Assembly: GCA_043801935.1 (NCBI GenBank)
Contig: JAZDLO010000078.1
Location: 1-28,885 of the forward strand
DNA from: JAZDLO01 sp043801935
GTDB taxonomy: Bacteria > Actinomycetota > Thermoleophilia > RBG-16-64-13
Direction: 5' to 3'
DNA: 28,885 nt
Shown here: piece after piece, positions 16,309 to 23,850 of the stretch
Position numbering within the stretch: position 1 is the first letter of the stretch
How the letters are laid out: each line of letters starts with the position of its first letter
Position numbers and translations under genes: made by a program
The notes under the pieces: model-generated
What the model was told of the DNA's origin: nothing
Seen by the model: only the letters and a program-made list of their open reading frames with translations
Databases searched by the model: none

Positions 16309-16471
16309 CGCCCCTCCCAGCGGGTCGGCTTGCGCTCGGTCACGCGGGTCACGGCAACGCAAGTCGTCGCTTTTCAGCTTAGCGCACGAGGCGAGCGGCC
16401 GCGGCGCCAACAAGACGAGATCCGCGCGCCTCCGACCCGTGTGCTCTGTCATGGCTACAGCATGAGTGCCT

Positions 16472-17776
16472 TTACCAACCTGCTGTCCTACTGTCGAGCT
16501 CTTCTGTGCCACTCTTGCCGTAGAGACATCGCCGCAGGACGTCTGCATGAGTGACAAAACTCCTGGCGGCGTCCTCCTCGCGAAGCGGGAGATCGCTCCC
16601 CCGGACGATGGAGTCGCGAAGCACACCGGCATCCTCAATGTCGCGCAACAGGAGCGCACCGATGGGCCGGTCACCCTTGAGCACAAGCTTGCGATACAGG
16701 TTCCTCTCCTCGTCCGAATAGGTGACCTCGCGCAATTCGGGGTCGTCCGCCCCCACCCGTGTCACGCCGATGGAGGCGACGGGGAGGCCGAACACCGTGG
16801 TCATGTTCTCGGTGACGGAGCCTTCGAAACTCTCCTCACCGCCCACCATGTTCCGCCCAGCGATCCGCCCCTGTTCGCAGGCGTTGATCCAGTTGGGCAC
16901 CAACTCGATTTCGCCGGTGATCCGGTTGCGGCCCTCGGCTAAATCACCCGCGGCAAAGACGTTCTTCACACTCGTCCGCAGGTGGTCGTCGACGAGGATG
17001 CCTGTCCGTACGTCGATCTCGCGGCGGTCGAGGAAGTCGACGTTGGGAGAGATGCCTTTGCCGGCGACCACCATGTCGGCGCGCAGCACCTCGCCGGTAT
17101 CGAGCGCGACACGATAGCCAGTGCCCTCGCGGCTGATCCTTTGCGCGCTCGTACCCAAGAGGAAAGAGATGTTGGCAGAGCGTTCCGCATGCCGCCGGAT
17201 AAGGGAGGCACACCGTTGATCGACGTTCTGCGACAGCACCTGCTGTGAGGTGACCACACAGGTCACGCTCAGGTCCAGCCGAGCAATGGCGGTTGCCACC
17301 TGCAGGCTCACCAGACCGCCGCCGACAACCACGATGTGTCGGGCCCGGCGCGCCAGCTCCCGGATGCGCCGGGCGTCCTCGATGGTGCGTAGGTAACAGA
17401 TCTCGGAAGCGATGTCGGCGTCGACCTGCTCGACGCGCTTGGGCGAGGCCCCGGTGGCGATCAGCAAGACGTCGTAGCCGATGCGCTCGCCGTCGTCAAG
17501 GACGACGGTCTGCCCCTTGGAGTCCAACTCCACCACCGAGTGCCCGAAGCGGCGCTGCACGTAGCCCTGTAGGTAGAAGGAGGCGTCACAGACAAACAGC
17601 CCCTCCTCCTCTATGGCGCCGCGCAGGTAGTGGGTGGTCAAGACCGGCGAGTAGGCCTCGCAGGCCTCACGGCTCACAAGCGTGATGGGCCAGTCGCAGC
17701 CTTGGCCGCGGATGGCGTTCACCGCGCTGATGGCAGCGGCGCTGTTGCCCAGTATTAGCAGCTTACGGGGAGTCAC
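16472..17776 (-). CDS. aorC: FAD-dependent NAD(P)H oxidoreductase subunit, AorC-like
   Basis: This is a 434-residue flavoprotein of the pyridine nucleotide-disulfide/rubredoxin-reductase superfamily. The FAD fold begins KLLILGNSAAAISAVNAIRG, the NAD(P) fold is HIVVVGGGLVSLQVATAIARL, and the second FAD motif is NVFAAGDLAEG. Family length and the position 18 bases after aorB match the NAD-reducing FAD subunit of the AorABC aldehyde oxidoreductase known from Aromatoleum, where AorA carries Fe-S clusters and AorB tungsten. Its inferred role is to take electrons from the Fe-S subunit and reduce NAD+. The GTG start is preceded by GGGGGAG. An NADH:ferredoxin or rubredoxin reductase role is the alternative. 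Confidence 0.85.
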   Translation of the reverse strand: MTPRKLLILGNSAAAISAVNAIRGQGCDWPITLVSREACEAYSPVLTTHYLRGAIEEEGLFVCDASFYLQGYVQRRFGHSVVELDSKGQTVVLDDGERIGYDVLLIATGASPKRVEQVDADIASEICYLRTIEDARRIRELARRARHIVVVGGGLVSLQVATAIARLDLSVTCVVTSQQVLSQNVDQRCASLIRRHAERSANISFLLGTSAQRISREGTGYRVALDTGEVLRADMVVAGKGISPNVDFLDRREIDVRTGILVDDHLRTSVKNVFAAGDLAEGRNRITGEIELVPNWINACEQGRIAGRNMVGGEESFEGSVTENMTTVFGLPVASIGVTRVGADDPELREVTYSDEERNLYRKLVLKGDRPIGALLLRDIEDAGVLRDSIVRGSDLPLREEDAARSFVTHADVLRRCLYGKSGTEELDSRTAGW

Positions 17777-17794
17777 CGGTGGCGCACTCCCCCG

Positions 17795-19642
17795 CTAGGC
17801 AAGACCGAGCTCTTTCAGTTTCTCCGGGGTGGCGTTGCCGCTCTTGTCCCAACCCCGCCGTTTGTAGTACTCGGGCAGCATCTCAGCCAGGTGGACGACC
17901 ATGCCCTTGGCCGGTCCCTCCGGCATGGGGTCCTCCAACATGCGTTTGGGCAGAATGTCGTCGGCGCCGGTAAGGCCGGCCCGGCGGTTGAAGAGCGTTT
18001 CCAGATTGAAGATACGCTCGCCGGTGCGCTTGAAGCCTTCATACCCGCCCATGTCAATGCCGGTGGCCGATTCGATGAGGGCCCGCATCTGGTCTTCGTC
18101 GACCGTGAGGAAGAAGACGAAGTTACACATGCCGCACGAGTCGATCATGCAGAAGAAGTCCTGCACGTCCTTGGCCAGCATGGGTTTGTCATCCCAGCGG
18201 AGCGGGTCCACTTCGGTAATGCCCCGATCTTTGGTCACCCTCCACTGCACCACGCCATACAGGTCAAGGTCCTGCACCTCGCCGCGGATGTGGCAGGCGC
18301 CGCGCGGCTGGGTAGCGTAGCCTAGGCCCATGCCTTGCAGGGCCCGGCCGTCGTAGCTGGGGAACTCCTGCTTCTTCACACCCATGAAATACTCGGTGTG
18401 GCCGTACTTATCCGCCATACGGTAGGAGCCTTCGGCCAGCACGTCGCCAAAGCCTTCGCGTTTGGCGATCATCTCGACCAGCTTGACCATGGCCTTGGCA
18501 TCGCCGAACTCGAGCGAGAAGCCGATATCTTCTTTCGGGATAATGCCTCGTTCATACATCTCCATGGCGCAGGCGATGGAGTTGCCGGTGGAGATGGTGT
18601 CCATGCCCATCTGGTTGCAGATGAAGTTTGCTTTGGAAATAGCGTTGAAGTTGTTGACCCCGCAGTTGGCGCCGAACATACCGATGGTTTCGTATTCCGG
18701 CCCTCCCCCCTCGCCGGCGAAATCGGGATCGGTCACCTTGGTGACACGGCCGCACGCGATGGGGCATGCAGGGCAGCCCATGCCCATGCGCTTCTTGACC
18801 GAGATAGTGTCGGCTAGAGTGTCACCGTCTATCTTCTCCCAATCCTCGAAGACGCCGCTCTGGAAGTTCCGCGTGGGAAGAGCGCCAAAAGACTGAACCA
18901 GACCAAGCACACCAGGCGTACCCACCTGGTGGAACCACCGGACCGTATCGCTGTTCAGGGTCTCGTAGGCGCTCTCCACCGCCTGGTAGAAGGCCGGGCG
19001 ATCGGCGACCTTGACACCCTTGCTGCCCTTGACGGCAATGGCCTTCAAGTTCTTGGAGCCCATGACCGCGCCGACCCCGGACCGGCCTGCGGCCCGGTCC
19101 TCATCGTTCATGACGCAGGCAAAACGCACCAGCTTCTCCCCTGCCGGGCCGATGCAGGCCACTTTGGCCCGCGGCGAGGTGGCGGCGACGATCGCCTTCT
19201 GGGTCTGCTGGGTGTCCAATCCCCAGAGCGACTGGGCGTCGCGGAGCTCCACCTTATCGTCCTCGATCCATAGGTAGGTGGCCTTCTTAGCCTTCCCTTC
19301 CAGGATGATCATGTCGTAGCCCGCGTACTTGAGGTTCATAGCAAAAGCGCCTGCGGCACTCGCGTTGGCGATGCATCCCGTCAGCGGCGACTTGCTCACC
19401 ACCACGTAGCGATTTGCCGAAGGCGCACCCGTGCCGGTGAGCGGTCCGGTGACGAACAGAAGCTTGTTGGCGGGACTGAGCGCATCGACAGCGGGGTCGA
19501 TCTCGTCGTATAGGTACTTCACACCTAGACCCAGACCACCGACGTAGTCCTGGGCGATCTTAGCGTCTAGGTTCTCGACCGAGATATCGGATTTGGTCAG
19601 ATTGACGCGGAGAATCTTCCCTTGCCAGCCATACATGGTCAT
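17795..19642 (-). CDS. aorB: Tungsten-containing aldehyde:ferredoxin oxidoreductase catalytic subunit, AorB-like
   Basis: This is a complete 615-residue AOR, which oxidises aldehydes to carboxylic acids at a bis-tungstopterin centre. Visible marks are the N-terminal domain opening (WQGKILRVNLTK), the pterin-binding LTGTGAPSANRYVVVSKSPL and AGRSGVGAVMGSKNLKAIAV, the cluster ligands CPACPIAC (Cx2Cx3C) near residue 290, the conserved EYETIGMFGANCGV and the fourth cluster Cys in SCGMCNF near residue 495. Length is normal. The first ATG (19642) overlaps the aorA stop by four bases (ATGA); a second ATG at 19636, closer to the family's usual start, is better spaced from AGGAGG. Immediate neighbours are the Fe-S and FAD subunits and MoaD. 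Confidence 0.95.
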   Translation of the reverse strand: MTMYGWQGKILRVNLTKSDISVENLDAKIAQDYVGGLGLGVKYLYDEIDPAVDALSPANKLLFVTGPLTGTGAPSANRYVVVSKSPLTGCIANASAAGAFAMNLKYAGYDMIILEGKAKKATYLWIEDDKVELRDAQSLWGLDTQQTQKAIVAATSPRAKVACIGPAGEKLVRFACVMNDEDRAAGRSGVGAVMGSKNLKAIAVKGSKGVKVADRPAFYQAVESAYETLNSDTVRWFHQVGTPGVLGLVQSFGALPTRNFQSGVFEDWEKIDGDTLADTISVKKRMGMGCPACPIACGRVTKVTDPDFAGEGGGPEYETIGMFGANCGVNNFNAISKANFICNQMGMDTISTGNSIACAMEMYERGIIPKEDIGFSLEFGDAKAMVKLVEMIAKREGFGDVLAEGSYRMADKYGHTEYFMGVKKQEFPSYDGRALQGMGLGYATQPRGACHIRGEVQDLDLYGVVQWRVTKDRGITEVDPLRWDDKPMLAKDVQDFFCMIDSCGMCNFVFFLTVDEDQMRALIESATGIDMGGYEGFKRTGERIFNLETLFNRRAGLTGADDILPKRMLEDPMPEGPAKGMVVHLAEMLPEYYKRRGWDKSGNATPEKLKELGLA

Positions 19643-20127
19643 TCAGCCTCCTGGTAGGCGGTGAGCAGCGTGGCTGCGACCTTCTGCTTTCTATCAAGGA
19701 TGCCCTGCTCGCCGTCGTCGAACTCCAGAGCTCCCCGGGGGCAGAACTTCACGCACTGGGGCACGCCGTCACAGAGGTCACACTTCTCGGCGTACCCCTC
19801 GTCGGACACAAGGATGCAACCGTAGGGGCAGGCGAGCATGCACATCCTGCAGCCCACACAGCGGTTCTTGTCCACGAGGACCACCGTGGCTCCGGTGAGG
19901 GAGTTCGCGTGCTTGCTGATGGCCCCTGACGGACAGATGCGGGCGCACCAGGCATCCTCACACTGCCGGCAGAGCACCGGTATGGCGATCTCCTCCTCCA
20001 TGAACACAGTCTTGTGAATGCGCGATTTTAAGGGGTTGAACTCCGCGTGGTGCTTGAAGGAGCACCACAGCTCGCAGGTGCCGCACCCGGTACACTTCTC
20101 GATGTTGACGTTGATTATCTTGGTCAT
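19639..20127 (-). CDS. aorA: Four-cluster ferredoxin-like subunit, AorA-like
   Basis: This is a 162-residue polyferredoxin. Sixteen cysteines form four groups: KCTGCGTCELWC near residue 12, LCRQCEDAWCARICP near 53, RCVGCRMCMLACP near 88, and KCDLCDGVPQCVKFCP near 115. This is the DMSO-reductase-B/HycB arrangement for four [4Fe-4S] clusters. It has no signal peptide, so it is cytoplasmic, like its AOR partner. In the Aromatoleum AorABC enzyme the equivalent protein links AorB to AorC as an electron wire. The ATG has a strong AGGAGGAAGA site. The 3' end overlaps aorB by four bases, implying coupled translation and a fixed stoichiometry. Confidence 0.92.
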   Translation of the reverse strand: MTKIINVNIEKCTGCGTCELWCSFKHHAEFNPLKSRIHKTVFMEEEIAIPVLCRQCEDAWCARICPSGAISKHANSLTGATVVLVDKNRCVGCRMCMLACPYGCILVSDEGYAEKCDLCDGVPQCVKFCPRGALEFDDGEQGILDRKQKVAATLLTAYQEAE

Positions 20128-20173
20128 TCTTCTTCCTCCTGCAGCGATTTAGACGACAGGGCCGGCTCGATCG

Positions 20174-20479
20174 TTACCCACCGGCCGTGGGAGTGAATAT
20201 GGTGACCAAATCACCGTCGCGTAGAGAGGTATCAAGACTATCCAAGAAAGCAATGTTTCTGCCATTTAGCAATACTGTGATCTCGGCCCTGACCGAACCC
20301 GGTTCTGCAAAGATGCTCTGCGTTCGCGCAGGCGTAGTGCACAAGACGGGCAACAGCTCGCCGATAGTGGCCGCACGGCCAAGCTCAACGCGTGCTTCTC
20401 TCTCCCGAAAGACCTCCTTCAGGTTGGCGAGGAAACGCACGGTTATTTCGCCGCCTGCCGTTTCCATCAATCCGCTCAT
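20174..20479 (-). CDS. MoaD/ThiS-family ubiquitin-like sulfur carrier
   Basis: This is a small beta-grasp protein of about 101 residues. The opening strand is ITVRFLANLKEVFRE, the middle is VTVLL-like (EITVLLNGRNIAFL), and it ends DGDLVTIFTPTAGG with the terminal Gly-Gly that becomes a thiocarboxylate in MoaD. MoaD supplies the dithiolene sulfur for the molybdopterin/tungstopterin cofactor. A dedicated copy beside AOR genes is common and is thought to serve tungstopterin synthesis. It is the first gene of the aor operon, 46 bases before aorA. Start choices are GTG 20485, ATG 20479 or ATG 20467; none has a strong ribosome binding site, so the start is uncertain. Confidence 0.85.
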   Translation of the reverse strand: MSGLMETAGGEITVRFLANLKEVFREREARVELGRAATIGELLPVLCTTPARTQSIFAEPGSVRAEITVLLNGRNIAFLDSLDTSLRDGDLVTIFTPTAGG

Positions 20480-20522
20480 CGTCACTTATTAGCCCGTGCA
20501 TTTGTCTGAGTCGACCGAGACT

Positions 20523-20528
20523 ATCATA
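20523..20528 (-). promoter_or_regulatory. Candidate -10 element for the aor operon
   Basis: The minus strand carries TATGAT (5 of 6 to TATAAT) about 40 bases before the MoaD start, in the gap between the IS end and the operon. No clear -35 is visible at the expected spacing. The placement is sensible for transcription of MoaD-aorABC, but the call rests on one hexamer. Confidence 0.3.
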
Positions 20529-20637
20529 CTCACGCGATGGATCTCCCTCGAGCGGTTCACATTGAGTCCGTCGCCTGCCGCGCAGAGCGGCTGAGGAGCG
20601 TTGCCCCGGAGCCCCAGACTGACCTGATCCCATTCGG

Positions 20638-20850
20638 TGGTCCACTTCCTATGATCGTACGAGAGCCGGTTCTCGCGTGAGCGTCGGGGGTGCGAGGTCT
20701 TTGAGCGAGAAACCCGGCCAGACGATCATCTCTGGTGCCGGTGGACGTCCACCGAGTGAGCTGTGTGGTCGCAGATGGTTGTGCTCACGCCGCCGCAGCT
20801 CGGCCAGGATAATGTTGCCCTCGCAGTTGCATACGGGCGAACGAGGCACG
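20638..20850 (-). mobile_element. IS3-like element end, copy B (transposase C-terminal remnant)
   Basis: The minus-strand frame ending at 20649 encodes AELRRREHNHLRPHSSLGGR followed by PPAPEMIVWPGFSLKDLAP, the C-terminal signature of IS3-like transposases (RPHSSLGYRPPAPE in many members). The last 100 or so bases are the same as copy A at 7328-7445 but inverted, and both end at TGGTCCA. The catalytic core and left end are gone. It lies immediately upstream of the aor operon promoter region. The two copies face each other across about 13.2 kb. Confidence 0.75.
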
Positions 20851-20999
20851 CAGCCGGGCTCACTCCTTCACAGGCTCAAGAGATGCTCGAGGGATGTGGG
20901 AGACTGCGAAGAACCAGGAGTTGCGGCATCGAGCGACAGCACGAACAGCGACGTGACCCACATGGCCTATGACCGACCTCCGGCCTAGGCCCCAGCCGC

Positions 21000-22373
21000 T
21001 CAAGACCGCCTCCCTGGCGTCGCCTCGGTCCCAGCGACAACCGTTTCCAGACTCTGCCGCATGATGTTGAGACCCTCCTCCAGCACTTCATCCTCTATGG
21101 TCAGGGGCGCCAGCAGCCTGACAACGTTGTCGTGCATGCCGGCGAGGAGGCACAGCATCCCGTTCTCGTAAAGCTTGGTGCGAAGCTCTTTGGCGAGAGC
21201 CGATGCCGGTTCTTTCGTCCCTCGATCTTCGACCAATTCCATGGCAACCATGGCTCCTTTGCCTCGTACGTCACCGACAACTTGGAACTCGCTTTGCATC
21301 GCAGCGAGGCGCTTGAAGGCGCGCTGCCCGATGGATTCAGCCCGCTTGAGCAGACCTTCCTCTTCGATGATTTCGAACACTGCGAGGCCAGCCGCGCAGG
21401 CAACCGGGTTGCCGCCGTAGGTGCCGCCCAATCCCCCAGGGGGAGGAGCGTCAATTACCTCGGCCCGCCCCGTGATGCCTGCAATTGGATAACCCGAGCC
21501 AAGTGATTTCGCTGTGAGCACCAAGTCGGGAGCTACCTGCGAGTGCTCGCACGCGAACCAGCTCCCGGTACGCCCGAAGCCGGTCTGTATCTCATCGCAG
21601 ATCAAGAGAATGTTGTGACTCTCGCAAATCGCCTTGAGCTTCTGCAGGTACTCGGGGGGAGGCACTATGAACCCTCCCTCGCCTTGGATGGGCTCAACCA
21701 GAACGGCCGCCACCGTTTCCGCATCGACGTGGTTCTCGAAGGCTTGGGATAGCAGGTCAGAGCACTCCACCCTGCACGCGGGGTAGCTCAGTGAAATGGG
21801 ACAGCGGTAGCAGTAAGCATAGGGGATACGGTAGATCTCAGGGGCAAAGGGACCAAAACCCTTCTTGAAGGGACGCACCCTAGAAGTGAGACTCATGGCC
21901 AGAAGGGTCCGGCCGTGAAATGCACCTTCGAATACAACTATGGCATTTCGCTGGGTGAAATAGCGCGCGATCTTCACCGCGTTCTCCACCGCCTCGGCTC
22001 CCGAGTTGACGAACATGGTCTTCTTGGGACAATCGCCGGGGACCACCTCGTTCAGCTTCTGGGCCAAACGCACGTAGGGCTCGTACATGGCCACGTGAAA
22101 GCAGGTATGGGAGAAACGTTCGCTCTGAGCTCTAACCGCCGCGACCACCTTGGGGTGACAATGGCCTACATTCATCACGCCGATCCCACCGGCGAAGTCA
22201 ATGTACCGGTTGCCATCGACGTCCACGATGATGGCGTTCTTGGCATGGTCCGCCCAGACCGGGAAATAGTTGGCAGGGCCACGGGGAACGTGCTCCAGCC
22301 TCAAGCCCAGCAACTCAGCGCTTTTCATGCCAGTCTTCCTTTGCTCACTCTCGTGCGTCATCTCGTTCAACAT
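21000..22373 (-). CDS. Class III aminotransferase, 4-aminobutyrate aminotransferase-like
   Basis: This is a 457-residue PLP enzyme close to GabT. It shows DVDGNRYIDFAGGIGVMNVG, the phosphate-binding NSGAEAVENAVKIAR, FHGRTL, VEPIQGEGG, the pyridine-contacting Asp in CDEIQTGFGRTG (D260) and the PLP Lys in TAKSLGSGYP (K289). Known GabT enzymes transfer the 4-amino group of GABA to 2-oxoglutarate, giving succinate semialdehyde, an aldehyde that an AOR could oxidise. A Cys4 set (188, 191, 200, 204; CYRC...C...C) is shared with the aminotransferase at 14890-16308. ATG 22373 follows a GGGGGGA site. The gene is separated from the aor operon by the IS remnant, so it has its own transcription. Confidence 0.9.
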   Translation of the reverse strand: MLNEMTHESEQRKTGMKSAELLGLRLEHVPRGPANYFPVWADHAKNAIIVDVDGNRYIDFAGGIGVMNVGHCHPKVVAAVRAQSERFSHTCFHVAMYEPYVRLAQKLNEVVPGDCPKKTMFVNSGAEAVENAVKIARYFTQRNAIVVFEGAFHGRTLLAMSLTSRVRPFKKGFGPFAPEIYRIPYAYCYRCPISLSYPACRVECSDLLSQAFENHVDAETVAAVLVEPIQGEGGFIVPPPEYLQKLKAICESHNILLICDEIQTGFGRTGSWFACEHSQVAPDLVLTAKSLGSGYPIAGITGRAEVIDAPPPGGLGGTYGGNPVACAAGLAVFEIIEEEGLLKRAESIGQRAFKRLAAMQSEFQVVGDVRGKGAMVAMELVEDRGTKEPASALAKELRTKLYENGMLCLLAGMHDNVVRLLAPLTIEDEVLEEGLNIMRQSLETVVAGTEATPGRRS

Positions 22374-22626
22374 CAGGAGTCCCCCCAAAAACCTCTGCAC
22401 GGATAATTGAACACATCCTCAGTCTATGCATTGACCGCTTACCTGTCGACTAAGTCCTTCACCTTTAGCCTTGCCCAGCCGCTCCACCAGCGCCGGCACA
22501 ACCTGGTACAGGTCATGTTGTCTGGGCGCCCGCGAACCGGGCGCCATGGCCTTCCGCCACCGCAGACTCGAAATAGGCGACGATGTCTTCCCTTAACCCT
22601 AGGTGCCCCGCCCCCCGCCCCCGAGA
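22374..22626. other. Intergenic stretch with weak coding-like remnant
   Basis: About 250 bases lie between the GabT-like gene and the AOR remnant. On the minus strand two adjacent frames give EDIVAYFESAVAEGHGARFA and DLYQVVPALVERLGKAKGEG, which look protein-like but are out of frame with each other. I cannot name the source. It could be the tail of a decayed gene. Confidence 0.3.
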
Positions 22627-22842
22627 ATGAGGTCATCTAAGGCGTCGGGACCAGCCTTTCGCAGCATCGCCATGTAGGTTGCTGCCTCAATCCCCGAACA
22701 GAATCTCACCGCCAGACGGGAACTTTCCTCCAGCGAAACTGCTGGTGCGTTCGTACCTAGGATCTCCCCCTTCGGCGTGGGCATCCCCGAAGAACAGGGG
22801 AAAGCCGATGTCCTTTTCCGGGATGAGGCCGCGCCCGAGGAT
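22627..22842 (-). pseudogene. Aldehyde:ferredoxin oxidoreductase gene remnant
   Basis: One minus-strand frame reads RGLIPEKDIGFPLFFGDAHA, closely matching RGIIPKEDIGFSLEFGDAKA of the intact AorB in this window. The next frame continues with SLEESSRLAVRFCSGIEAAT, which corresponds to the VLAEGSYRMADKYG segment that follows in AOR proteins. The two pieces are joined by a frameshift near 22760, and nothing on either side continues the family. This is a fragment of about 70 codons from the middle of an AOR gene, on the same strand as and just downstream of the nrfD-type gene. Confidence 0.65.
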
Positions 22843-22873
22843 TGTTGGGGTAGGAGCATACGCGAGGCTGCGG

Positions 22874-22899
22874 AGGGCCCCTGCGCTGAAGGGCCCCCT
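22874..22899 (-). terminator. Weak hairpin downstream of the NrfD-like gene
   Basis: Two GC-rich arms, AGGGCCCCT and AGGGCCCCCT as read on the plus strand, are separated by seven bases about 33 bases after the NrfD stop. They can fold with a small internal mismatch. No U-tract follows, so factor-independent termination is doubtful. It lies close to the AOR remnant. Confidence 0.25.
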
Positions 22900-22931
22900 A
22901 CAAACTCTTGTTTCGATCCGCCAGGCGAAAA

Positions 22932-23846
22932 TCAGACGTTCGGTAACCCGAACTCGAACCGGCTCGCTCGGAGCGGTGCCTGGACGCCGCCGGAGAGCAC
23001 GACCTGGCGTAAGCACAAACCGCCGAACAATCCGCTGAACGTCGCGATGATAGTGACAACCTCCCCGCCGGATCCGTTCAGGGCATAGACGCCCAAGAGC
23101 TCGAGGACGAGCGGGACGATCAGCCCACACCCAGCCACCCCAAGCCAGAAGAGCGGGGCGATTCTGCCGGTCAGCACCAGTTTGGCCGATTCCCGCGACT
23201 CGGGTACACGATGGGTCGCCTGCAGGTACATCATGACGACGACTGCCTCGAAAACCAGCAAGATGATGTCGAACCGGGCCAGCCTCGAGATCGGCCCCGA
23301 GTGGTCCAGTCCCCCGATGGTCGCAGCCAGGATGACGGCCATCGCTCCCGTCGACAACGCGGATACGAGGAACATGACTGGCACCAGCGCGGTGCTCCAG
23401 AAGGCGATGGGCCGGTTGGCTCCCAGGAGGAGCCCGGTGTAGATCATGGTCCCGAAGGCGAAGAGCGCGCCCACGACACCGAGGACATGGCGCGCAGTCT
23501 CCGCATCCTGCAACACATGGAACGGCCAGACCCAGAGGCCAAGGTGAACGACGCCGATGACCATGAAGGTGGAGATGATGATCGTCCCTCGGGCCACCCA
23601 TGACGTACGGGGTCGCATGAAGGCCCGCCAGAAGTTGGCCGGTGTCCCCAGATCGGTGATGAGGAACATGGTCCCCACGAGAACACAGGGGAATCCGAGA
23701 GCCACACCGATCTTGGAGAGAGAGATCCAATCCCCACCGAGGAAATCAGCAATGACACCCGTCACGTAGGCGCCACCACCGAGTCCGGCGAGAAAGAGAT
23801 ACGCGGCGATCATCCAGCCCCACTTGGTTTGAGGTTTCAACTGCAT
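22932..23846 (-). CDS. NrfD/PsrC-family membrane quinone-reactive subunit
   Basis: This is a 304-residue protein with eight hydrophobic segments, the number typical of NrfD/PsrC anchors. The first contains WGWMIAAYLFLAGLGGGAYV, the family's Gly-rich opening; later segments include LITDLGTPANFWRAFMRPRTS and GTMIYTGLLLGANRP. NrfD proteins bind quinone near the Fe-S partner and link it to the membrane. The ATG at 23846 lies four bases after the stop of the Fe-S gene, and the ribosome binding site (GAGGTGATGAG) spans that stop. It forms the third subunit of the complex and should set its membrane attachment. I chose this start because the upstream extension is antisense to conserved Fe-S sequence. 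Confidence 0.92.
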   Translation of the reverse strand: MQLKPQTKWGWMIAAYLFLAGLGGGAYVTGVIADFLGGDWISLSKIGVALGFPCVLVGTMFLITDLGTPANFWRAFMRPRTSWVARGTIIISTFMVIGVVHLGLWVWPFHVLQDAETARHVLGVVGALFAFGTMIYTGLLLGANRPIAFWSTALVPVMFLVSALSTGAMAVILAATIGGLDHSGPISRLARFDIILLVFEAVVVMMYLQATHRVPESRESAKLVLTGRIAPLFWLGVAGCGLIVPLVLELLGVYALNGSGGEVVTIIATFSGLFGGLCLRQVVLSGGVQAPLRASRFEFGLPNV

Positions 23847-23850
23847 CTCA

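Noticed and set aside
17293..17685. Arg-rich plus-strand frame
   Set aside because: It is antisense to the NAD-binding domain of the AorC-like protein; the extreme Arg/Pro content is a GC-driven artefact.
22687..23730. Long minus-strand frame of 347 codons
   Set aside because: It is an alternate-frame shadow of the NrfD-like gene rich in Arg, Gly and His; only its last part, inside the AOR remnant, is meaningful.
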